In this document: piece after piece, positions 29,445-35,394 of the stretch | How positions within the stretch are numbered: the first letter of the stretch is position 1 | Layout of the letters: every line of letters begins with the position of its first letter | NCBI GenBank assembly: GCA_005879405.1 | Contig: VBKW01000194.1 | Location: 1-35,394, forward strand | Direction: 5' to 3' | Length of the DNA stretch: 35,394 bases | Source: Deltaproteobacteria bacterium | Lineage (GTDB): Bacteria; Desulfobacterota; Binatia; UTPRO1 | Notes under the pieces: generated by a model | Database searches by the model: none | The model's input: the letters and a program-made list of their open reading frames with translations, nothing else | What the model was told of the DNA's origin: nothing | Position numbers and translations under genes: made by a program

Positions 29445-29903
29445 TCACTTCGGGACGTACTTCACCAGCACGCGCGAGCCGTCCTTGATGCCGTCCTTGA
29501 ACTTCTGCTCGTAGCCTGGCCAGCGGTCGGGATACTTTTTCGCGTACGTCTCGAAGAGCAGGTCGGCGACTTTCTGGTCCGTCACGATCGAGCCGACCGC
29601 GGCGAAGGACGGCCCGTCCGGCTTGCCGACGGCGATCTTCGCGTTCGGCCGGTGATGCTTGATGCGCTTCACGCGCCAGGTCGTCGGCGGCGTGCCGACC
29701 CACACGGCGCCATCGTGGTACATGAACCAGATCTCGGCGGGCTTGCCGAAGCTGCCGTCCTTGCGCTGCGTCGCGATGTACACGTACTTGGCCGACGCGA
29801 GCTGCTCGCGAACCGACGCGGGCAGCTCGGTGGCGTCGGCGGCGCCGGCGCCGAGCGCGACGACGAGCGCGGCGACTGCGAGAGACGACGTCGTTCGCGT
29901 CAT
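29445..29903 (-). CDS. Secreted split-barrel (pyridoxamine 5'-phosphate oxidase-like) protein
   Basis: GGAGG lies 6 nt upstream of ATG 29903. The 152-aa product has a Sec signal (SSLAVAALVVALGAGAADA) and then a single split beta-barrel domain: YVYIATQRKDGSFGKPAEIWFMYHDGAVWVGTP, VKRIKHHRPNAKIAVGKPDGPSF and a helical end KKYPDRWPGYEQKFKDG. The fold is shared by FMN/F420-binding PNPOx and deazaflavin-dependent nitroreductase-type proteins, but an exported member is unusual. The flavin site may be degenerate and could bind heme or another ligand instead. It starts 10 nt after the P450 stop, so the two are co-transcribed and possibly partners. Confidence 0.75.
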   Translation of the reverse strand: MTRTTSSLAVAALVVALGAGAADATELPASVREQLASAKYVYIATQRKDGSFGKPAEIWFMYHDGAVWVGTPPTTWRVKRIKHHRPNAKIAVGKPDGPSFAAVGSIVTDQKVADLLFETYAKKYPDRWPGYEQKFKDGIKDGSRVLVKYVPK

Positions 29904-29913
29904 GAAGGTCCTC

Positions 29914-31158
29914 CTACCGCGGATGCAATCGCAGCGGCAGCGCGGTGACGCCGCGGAAGACGATGCTCGGGTGAAGCGGCAGCGGCGCGTCGTCGATCCG
30001 CTCGAAGGCGCGGGTACGATCGAGGAGCGCCGCGAGCGCGACCTGCGCCTCGAGGCGCGCGAGATTGGCGCCGAGGCAGTAGTGCGGCCCGAAGCCGAAG
30101 GCGAGGTGGCGGTTGTCGGTGCGGGCGACGTCGAAGCGCTCGCCGTCCGGGAACACGTCCTCGTCGCGGTTCGCCGACCCGAGCCAGCAGACGACGAGCT
30201 GATCGGCGTCGATGCTGTGGCCGTGCAGCTCGAGCGCGCGGGTCGCTCGCCGCGGATCCATCTGCACCGGCGACGACCACCGCATCACCTCGTCGACGGC
30301 GGACGGCAAGAGCGCGCGCTCGGCGCGCAGCCGCGCCAGCGCGTCGGGATGGTCGAGGAGCGCCAGCACGGCGTTGCCGATCAGGTTCGTCGTCGTCTCG
30401 TTGCCGGCGACGAGGAGGAGGATCAGCATGCGCAGCATCTCGGCATGCGTGAGGTGCGAGCCCTCGAGCTCGGCCTGCACGAGACCGGTCAGCAGATCCT
30501 CGCGCGGACGACGGCGGCGCTCGTCGGCGAGCACCGAGAAGTACGCGTCCATCTCCTCCCGCACGGCGTTCAACCGTTGCAAGCGCTCGCGCGTCGGCGG
30601 CACGAAGAGGCCATACCCGAGCCCCTCGACCGCGACGTCCGACCAGTGCTTGAAGCGGTCGCGATCCTCGGGCGGCACGCCGATGATCTCGGCGATCACG
30701 ATCACCGGCAGTGGGTACGTGAGCGCCTCGACGAGATCGACCTCGGCGCGCTCGACCGCCGCGGCCACGAGCTCGGCTGCGATCGCGTGCATGCGCGTCT
30801 CGAGCCCCTGCACGATCCGCGGCGTGAAGGCCTGATTCACGAGACCGCGCAGGCGCGTGTGCCGCGGCGGGTCCAGACCGAGCATGCTCGGGTCGGGCAT
30901 CAGCTCGGGGTCGATGCCGGGGATGGTGAAGTTGTTCGACCAGGTCGTGGGGTCCTTCAGGATCCGTTGCACGTCGGCGTAGCGAAAGACCGAGACGACG
31001 GGGAAACCGGCGTGCGGAAACACGGGATGCTGGCGCCGTGCGCGCGCAAAGACCGCGTACGGGTCGCGCCGGGTGGCGACGTCGAACGGATCGAAGCGAA
31101 ATCCGTCGCCGGCCGCGTCGTCGACGCGATCCCGTACCGCGCGTTCGGAGCTCGTCAT
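29914..31158 (-). CDS. Cytochrome P450 (bacterial class I)
   Basis: The track ORF from 31881 has a long shadow prefix. ATG 31158 (or 31170) gives about 414 aa. All P450 hallmarks are visible: I-helix LLLVAGNETTTNLIGNAV, ExxR in VDEVMRW, and the heme-binding loop LAFGFGPHYCLGANLARLE with the axial Cys. LGLDPPRHTRLRGLVNQAFTPR is the conserved C-helix region. There is no membrane anchor, as for soluble bacterial CYPs using a separate ferredoxin, and none is encoded nearby. The closest general look is the CYP107/CYP125-like broad family, substrate unknown. It is first in the minus-strand series P450, split-barrel, GNAT-like, OMT, YceK-like. It is divergent from a small ORF across about 200 nt. 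Confidence 0.92.
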   Translation of the reverse strand: MTSSERAVRDRVDDAAGDGFRFDPFDVATRRDPYAVFARARRQHPVFPHAGFPVVSVFRYADVQRILKDPTTWSNNFTIPGIDPELMPDPSMLGLDPPRHTRLRGLVNQAFTPRIVQGLETRMHAIAAELVAAAVERAEVDLVEALTYPLPVIVIAEIIGVPPEDRDRFKHWSDVAVEGLGYGLFVPPTRERLQRLNAVREEMDAYFSVLADERRRRPREDLLTGLVQAELEGSHLTHAEMLRMLILLLVAGNETTTNLIGNAVLALLDHPDALARLRAERALLPSAVDEVMRWSSPVQMDPRRATRALELHGHSIDADQLVVCWLGSANRDEDVFPDGERFDVARTDNRHLAFGFGPHYCLGANLARLEAQVALAALLDRTRAFERIDDAPLPLHPSIVFRGVTALPLRLHPR

Positions 31159-31356
31159 CGCCGCCGGCATAGCGGCTACGCACGCGCGAGTACAGTCGCC
31201 ACGGCGACGGACGCCGGCGATCACGCGTCCGACGATACAATCGCCGGGTGTAAAATCTTCCCTCGCAGCGAGCGCAAGGAGCGGATGCAGCGACGCACAC
31301 GTGCGCCCGGGAGCGGCGTACGGTTTGCTATCCTCCCGCAGGTGCGGAGGACGACG

Positions 31357-31560
31357 ATGAGAAACGAATCGTGTCCGACCGAAGAAGCCTCGGTCAGCGG
31401 CAAGAGCGGATACGAGCGGACGCCGCGTCGCGAGCGGACGTCGCTGTCGGTGCATGACGAGCGCCGGCTCCTGCACCGCGAGCTGGCCGCCGCCGCAGCC
31501 GCCGGCGACGAAAGCGAAGTGCAGCGCATCAGCGCCCGCCTGCGTCTCCTCGAGCGCTGA
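31357..31560 (+). CDS. Small hypothetical protein (67 aa)
   Basis: This short ORF is the true C-terminal piece of the shadow ORF 29659-31560. ATG 31357 has GCGGAGG 6 nt upstream. The protein begins MRNESCPTEEASVSGKSGYE, is hydrophilic and ends with an amphipathic helix or coiled-coil-like stretch (LLHRELAAAAAAGDESEVQRISARLRLLER). No family is recognised. It is convergent with the GST gene (13-nt gap). A good ribosome site and acceptable composition support it, though its small size keeps the call modest. Confidence 0.55.
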   Translation: MRNESCPTEEASVSGKSGYERTPRRERTSLSVHDERRLLHRELAAAAAAGDESEVQRISARLRLLER

Positions 31561-31573
31561 GCGCAGCGGTCGC

Positions 31574-32227
31574 CTAGTCGCGGTCCGGCGCGCCGAGTGG
31601 AAAGAGAGGCCGGTAGGGGCGTGCCTCGTCGACGGCGCGCGCGAAAGACGGCCGCGTGAGCAGGCGCCGCCGGTACGCATGCACGTTCCCGTATGTCGGA
31701 CCGATCGCGTGCGCCCAGTCCGCGTAGAACAACGCCGGCGCGGCGGCGCAGTCGGCGAGCGTGAAGGCATCGCCCGCCGCCCATGCACGTCCGGCGATCG
31801 CACCGTCGAGCCAGCGATACGCGGTGTCGAGTAGCGCGCGCGCTTCGGCGACTCCGAACGGGTCGCGATGCTCCCGCGCACGAATGCCGTCCAACACGAT
31901 CTTCTGCATCGGCGTCATCACGTAATTGTCGAAGAATCGATCCAGCATCCGAACGACGAGCGCCGCGCGTGCGTCCGCGGGAATCAGCCGCACCGGACCG
32001 GGGTGATGCAGGTCGAGATGCTCGATGATGATGCTCGTCTCGACGACGGTGCGTCCGCCGTCGACGAGCACCGGCATCCGCTTGAGCGGCCACAGGGCTG
32101 CGTGCTCGGCCGCCGCCTGCTGATCTCCGGGCGTGAGCATGCGGAGCTCGAACGGGATCGCGTTCTCGTAGAGCGCAGTCAGGACCTTCTGACAGTACGA
32201 AGAAAAGAGATGCGCATAGAGCTTCAT
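31574..32227 (-). CDS. Glutathione S-transferase family protein
   Basis: ATG 32227 (GGAAGGAG about 11 nt upstream) is preferred to 32281 and gives 217 aa. The N-terminal thioredoxin-fold domain reads KLYAHLFSSYCQKVLTALYENAIPFELRML, with Ser/Tyr/Cys near the glutathione site, and the conserved cis-Pro motif is RMPVLVDGGRTVVETSIIIEHLD. The helical C-domain contains WAAGDAFTLADCAAAPALFYADW (N-capping box). It conjugates glutathione or reduces peroxides or disulfides in the cytoplasm. It is divergent from the PQQ dehydrogenase across 126 nt that presumably hold both promoters. Confidence 0.9.
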   Translation of the reverse strand: MKLYAHLFSSYCQKVLTALYENAIPFELRMLTPGDQQAAAEHAALWPLKRMPVLVDGGRTVVETSIIIEHLDLHHPGPVRLIPADARAALVVRMLDRFFDNYVMTPMQKIVLDGIRAREHRDPFGVAEARALLDTAYRWLDGAIAGRAWAAGDAFTLADCAAAPALFYADWAHAIGPTYGNVHAYRRRLLTRPSFARAVDEARPYRPLFPLGAPDRD

Positions 32228-32353
32228 GAACGTCGCGGCTCCTTCCGACGGATTCGACGGCGATGGTAGCGCCTCACGCAAGGACGGCGCGAGCGGACAA
32301 GAGGTGCCTTACGCCGCCGCCGGCCGACGTATACAACTTGCGAGAGGGCCGCG

Positions 32354-33568
32354 ACGACGAAGCGCGACACCACCCGGATCGTCACGGCGCTCGGAGCTGT
32401 CACCCTCGCCGCGGTGGCGACGCTCGCCGGCGGCGCGCGTCGTCCTACCGGGCCCACGCCGCCACCGCCGCCGCCGGTCCCCGCCGACGTCGCGCGGGGG
32501 GTGACGCTCACGAAGGTGCTCGACGGGCTGGATCAGCCGGTCGCGCTCACGTTCGCGCCAGGCGATCCGCAGCGGCGGCTGTTCATCGTCGAGAAGAAGG
32601 GACTCGTGCGCATCGTCGTCGACGGGCGGCTGCAACCCGCGGCGGCGGCGTTTCTCGACCTCCGCGGTCGCGTCTCCGGGTGGACGGAGCAAGGGCTCCT
32701 CGGCCTCGCGTTCCACCCCGACTTCGCACACACGCGACGCGTCTACGTGAACTTCACCGATACGAAGGGCGACACGCGCGTCGTCGAGTTCGCGGCACGC
32801 GCCGACGATCCCGATCACGCCGATCCCACGTCCGAGCGCGAGCTGCTGTTCGTCAAACAGCCCTACGCGAACCACAACGGCGGCGACGTCGTCTTCGGGC
32901 CGGACGGCAAGCTGTACGTCGGCCTCGGTGACGGCGGCTCCGCCGGCGATCCGCACGGGAACGGCCAGAGCGAGGCGACGCTCCTCGGCAAGATGTTCCG
33001 CCTCGACGTCGACGAGCACGGCGAGCGCCCGCAACCCGTCGTCGTTGCCAAGGGGCTACGCAATCCGTGGCGCTACGCGTTCGACCCTGCGACCGGCGAT
33101 CTCTGGATCGCCGACGTCGGCCAGAATCGCTGGGAGGAGATCGACATTCTCCCCGCAGCGGCGCTCGCCGCCGCGAAGCCGGTGAACTTCGGCTGGAACA
33201 CCATGGAGGGACGCCATTGTTACGCGCGGCGGAACTGCGACCCGACGCAGTCCGTGGTGCCGATCCTCGAGTACAGCCATGACGAGGGATGCTCGATCAC
33301 CGGTGGCTTCGTCTACCGCGGCCACGCCCTCCCGACGCTCACCGGCAGCTATTTCTACGCCGATTACTGCACCGCGATCATCCGCAGCGTGCGCCGCGGC
33401 CCGGACGGCACGCTGCGCGACTCCTGGGAGTGGCGCCCCGCCCTCGACCCACGTTCGCAGCTCGCGAATATCTCGTCATTCGGCGAGGACGCGGATGGGG
33501 AGCTGTACATCATCTCGTTGGACGGCGTCGTCTACCGCCTCGACGCCGTCGGCGGCGGCGCACACTGA
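32354..33568 (+). CDS. PQQ-dependent aldose sugar dehydrogenase (YliI/Asd type), start codon atypical
   Basis: This is a six-bladed beta-propeller quinoprotein. Motifs include LDQPVALTFAPGDPQRRLFIVEKKGLVRI, YANHNGGDVVFGPDGKLYVGLGDGG (His of NHNGG is the catalytic base position), KGLRNPWRYAFDPATGDLWIADVGQNRWEEID and FYADYCTAIIRSV. The family oxidises aldoses in the periplasm and passes electrons to quinone. The only in-frame canonical start, GTG 32414, yields no signal peptide. Reading upstream in frame gives TKRDTTRIVTALGAVTLAAVATLAG, an intact signal peptide, preceded by GAGAGGG and an ACG at 32354 (or 32357) at the correct spacing. I therefore start at 32354 and treat ACG as a rare start, a mutated ATG or a base error. 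Cofactor PQQ genes are not nearby. Confidence 0.85.
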   Translation, partial: TTKRDTTRIVTALGAVTLAAVATLAGGARRPTGPTPPPPPPVPADVARGVTLTKVLDGLDQPVALTFAPGDPQRRLFIVEKKGLVRIVVDGRLQPAAAAFLDLRGRVSGWTEQGLLGLAFHPDFAHTRRVYVNFTDTKGDTRVVEFAARADDPDHADPTSERELLFVKQPYANHNGGDVVFGPDGKLYVGLGDGGSAGDPHGNGQSEATLLGKMFRLDVDEHGERPQPVVVAKGLRNPWRYAFDPATGDLWIADVGQNRWEEIDILPAAALAAAKPVNFGWNTMEGRHCYARRNCDPTQSVVPILEYSHDEGCSITGGFVYRGHALPTLTGSYFYADYCTAIIRSVRRGPDGTLRDSWEWRPALDPRSQLANISSFGEDADGELYIISLDGVVYRLDAVGGGAH

Positions 33569-33658
33569 CGGCCGCCGCCCGCACCGACGCCCCGTTCTCG
33601 AGCATCCGCGGCGAAGACGAGCGTTGACGCAGCAGCGAGCCGCGCGCTACGGAGCGGC

Positions 33659-34504
33659 GTGCTGTGGACGCGGGCATTCCGCGGCAGGACCGTCGTCGTC
33701 ACCGGCGCGTCGAGCGGGATCGGACGCGCGACAGCGGTCGCGTTCGGCGCCCTCGGCGCGCGCGTCGCCCTCGTGGCGCGGCGGCGCGCCGTGCTCGAGG
33801 AGGTGGCGAAGGAGATCGCGGGCCGCGGCGGCGAGACGCTCGTCGTGCCGACCGACGTCACGCGCGAGGCCGCGGTCCGCACCGCCTTTCGCACGATCGT
33901 GGAGCATTTCGAGCGCCTCGATGTCGTCGTGAACAACGCCGGGATGCTGATTCCGTCGCCGGTCGTCGACATGCGCGCGGCGGATCTGCGGGCGATGTTC
34001 CAGGTGAACTTCTTCGGCGCGGTCTACGTGATGCAGCAGGCGGTGGCGCGCATGCGCATGCAAAAGGACGGCGGCTGCGTCGTGAACGTCGCCTCGCTCG
34101 GGGGTCGCCGCGGCGTGTCGCCGATCGGCGGCTACTGCGCGACGAAGTTCGCGCTCGTCGGCGTGACCGAGGCGCTGCGCGTCGAGCTCCGCGGCACGCC
34201 GGTCCACGTCGCGCTCGTCATGCCGGGCGTGATCGAGACGCCGATGGCGGAGCACTTCGCGGAGTCGGAGCTCGACGTCTGGCCGTCGGCCCTCAACATG
34301 CCGACGGCATGGGTCGTGTGGGCGATCCTCGCGGCGGCGCGCTTCCGCCTCGTCGAGCTCGCCGTGCCACCGGGCGCGGCGACGCTCGAGAAGCTCGCGG
34401 CGCTCGTCCCCGGCGTCACTGACAGCGTCCTCCATTGGGGCACCACCGCCACGCGCTTTCTGACCGATCTCGTCGAGGGCAAGGACGCGCGTCGCCGGCG
34501 CTGA
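33659..34504 (+). CDS. Short-chain dehydrogenase/reductase (SDR)
   Basis: GTG 33659 gives 281 aa. Classical SDR features are the cofactor loop VVVTGASSGIGRATAVAFG, NNAGMLIPSP, catalytic Ser in VVNVASLGGRRG and YCATK (Tyr-x3-Lys) in IGGYCATKFALVGVTEALR, followed by MPGVIETPMAEH. Arg/Arg residues after the second strand (ARRRAVLEE) favour NADP. A C-terminal extension of about 70 residues (LVELAVPPGAATLEKL...) resembles that of lipid-metabolism SDRs near membranes. The substrate is unknown. It follows the PQQ dehydrogenase by 90 nt on the same strand. Confidence 0.92.
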   Translation: MLWTRAFRGRTVVVTGASSGIGRATAVAFGALGARVALVARRRAVLEEVAKEIAGRGGETLVVPTDVTREAAVRTAFRTIVEHFERLDVVVNNAGMLIPSPVVDMRAADLRAMFQVNFFGAVYVMQQAVARMRMQKDGGCVVNVASLGGRRGVSPIGGYCATKFALVGVTEALRVELRGTPVHVALVMPGVIETPMAEHFAESELDVWPSALNMPTAWVVWAILAAARFRLVELAVPPGAATLEKLAALVPGVTDSVLHWGTTATRFLTDLVEGKDARRRR

Positions 34505-34604
34505 CGATAGCCCGGCCGAGCGGCGACGTCGCGCGCGCCGTCGCGCGCGACGAGTTGCCGTGCCCGTGGCAGCGTGATTGGGAACACGGCGAGGAGGATC
34601 GCGA

Positions 34605-34976
34605 ATGCTCGAGGAGGCCGACGTCAGAAAGATCATGCAGGGCGTGCGAGCGATTCTGAACGCCGACCAGTCGACGTCCGGCGTTATCGCCGACCGCTGG
34701 CAAGGCGGCCAGCTCGTCCTGCGTCCCGGCAAGGCCGGCACGCAGGAGAAAGTCGTCCCGATCGACGCCTTCTTCCGCAAGATCGTCATGGTGCGCGATC
34801 GCCTGCGCGTCCTCGAGCAGCGGATCAACAACCACCCGAAGCTCGCCGACAGCGACCGGCTCGAGCTCCACGAGTACATCACGCGCGCCTACGGCAGCCT
34901 GACGACCTTCAACGTCCTCTTCGCCGACGCCGCCGACCGGTTCGTCGGCGCCGGCAGCGCGGCCGACGAGTCCTGA
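34605..34976 (+). CDS. Conserved-looking hypothetical protein (123 aa)
   Basis: The track begins at a TTG (34578). ATG 34605 has GAGGAGG at ideal 7-nt spacing and is the likely start. The product (LEEADVRKIMQGVRAILNAD..., RWQGGQLVLRPGKAGTQEKVVPIDAFFRKIVMVRDRLRVLEQRINNHPKL...) is soluble, with mostly helical ends around a short beta segment that reads like a small SH3- or PilZ-like hairpin. No known family is recognised. There is no signal peptide or Cys. It is convergent with msrB across 10 nt. Codon use looks like that of its neighbours. Confidence 0.75.
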   Translation: MLEEADVRKIMQGVRAILNADQSTSGVIADRWQGGQLVLRPGKAGTQEKVVPIDAFFRKIVMVRDRLRVLEQRINNHPKLADSDRLELHEYITRAYGSLTTFNVLFADAADRFVGAGSAADES

Positions 34977-34986
34977 GCCCGGCGGA

Positions 34987-35394
34987 TCAGTCGCCGGACA
35001 CGGCGGGCGCGGCGCCGAAGAGCGGCAGATACTGCGCGTAACCCTCGGCGGCGAGACGCTCGACGGGCACGAAGCGGAGCGCGGCGGAGTTCATGCAGTA
35101 GCGTTTCCCCGTCGGCGGCGGCCCGTCGTCGAAGACGTGACCGAGATGCGAGTCGGCGTGCGCGGAGCGTACCTCGGTGCGCGCGACGAACAGCCCGCGG
35201 TCGACGCGCTCGCGCACGTTCGCCAGCTCGAGCGGGCGCGTGAAGCTCGGCCATCCCGTGCCGGAGTCGAACTTGTCGCGTGAGCTGAAGAGCGGCTCGC
35301 CGGAGACGACGTCGACGTAGATGCCGGCGCGCTCCTCGTGCCAGTACGCGTTCCGGAAGGGCGACTCGGTCGCCTCTTCTTGCGTCACGGCGAA
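34987..35394 (-). CDS. msrB: Peptide-methionine (R)-S-oxide reductase MsrB, partial (runs off window end)
   Basis: MsrB reduces R-methionine sulfoxide in proteins. The catalytic Cys lies in [15 protein letters not shown], and [29 protein letters not shown] and [10 protein letters not shown] are family signatures. The two CxxC zinc motifs of many MsrBs are absent (YVDVVSGEP in place of YxCxxCGxP), so this is the zinc-less type, as in Neisseria-like MsrA/B. The track's GTG at 35388 is internal: the frame is open past it (F-A-V-T-Q-E-E), and family members have about 20-25 more residues (...L(T)PEQY.VTQEEGTE). The true start is beyond the window. Confidence 0.93.
   Translation of the reverse strand, partial: FAVTQEEATESPFRNAYWHEERAGIYVDVVSGEPLFSSRDKFDSGTGWPSFTRPLELANVRERVDRGLFVARTEVRSAHADSHLGHVFDDGPPPTGKRYCMNSAALRFVPVERLAAEGYAQYLPLFGAAPAVSGD

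Noticed and set aside
29659-31356. N-terminal ~565 residues of the 633-aa plus-strand ORF
   Set aside because: Antisense shadow of the P450 and split-barrel genes; only the last 67 residues look like a real small gene.

Overview
This is a gene-dense, very GC-rich chromosomal window (roughly 70% GC by eye) with short intergenic gaps, many GTG starts and good AGGAGG-type ribosome binding sites. Lipoprotein and Sec signal peptides, a periplasmic PQQ sugar dehydrogenase and a GST point to a Gram-negative cell. The F420-type LLM oxidoreductase, the P450 and a 'prokaryotic metallothionein' of the mycobacterial kind are typical of soil lineages that use F420. A Binatota/Desulfobacterota_B-like or myxobacterial-type uncultured bacterium fits best, but this is inference. 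I see no tRNA, rRNA, CRISPR array, complete IS element, phage gene or origin.

Layout. (1) 1-3387, minus strand: the edge-truncated start of a Cys-rich secreted surface protein (absent from the ORF track), then a PIG-L/LmbE deacetylase overlapping an HGSNAT-like membrane acetyltransferase by 4 nt. (2) 3435-9488, plus strand: a molybdopterin oxidoreductase, a UbiA prenyltransferase, an HxlR-type regulator with N-terminal 12-residue repeats, TrmJ, a small lipoprotein and an EamA transporter. (3) 9510-13611: a metallothionein-like protein diverging from a sugar block (glucose dehydrogenase, broken GH15 glucoamylase/trehalase, PfkB kinase). (4) 13637-15350: two divergent lipoproteins, one a metalloprotease relative that has lost its zinc ligands. 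(5) 15402-23520: IlvD and an acyl-CoA synthetase head to head, then on the minus strand CstA, a hemerythrin with a histone-H1-like tail, an F420/LLM oxidoreductase and a VOC protein. (6) 23711-26777: two abutting methyltransferases, a frameshifted MFS transporter and a relic of an aldo/keto reductase. (7) 26778-31158, minus strand: P450, split-barrel flavin-type protein, GNAT-like protein, O-methyltransferase and a small YceK-like protein. (8) 31357-35394: a small ORF, GST, PQQ sugar dehydrogenase, SDR, a small hypothetical protein and edge-truncated MsrB.

Themes. Sugar oxidation and catabolism recur (GDH, GH15, PfkB, PQQ dehydrogenase, ACS-type MFS), as do redox and oxidative-stress functions (hemerythrin, MsrB, GST, LLM, P450). 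Several genes carry lesions (GH15, MFS, AKR, the start codon of the PQQ dehydrogenase, the N-terminus of IlvD). These are either real gene decay or indel/consensus errors in an assembly. The most novel-looking items are the coupled deacetylase/acetyltransferase pair, the hemerythrin-H1 fusion, the pseudo-metalloprotease lipoprotein and a perfect 26-nt palindrome upstream of the methyltransferase pair.
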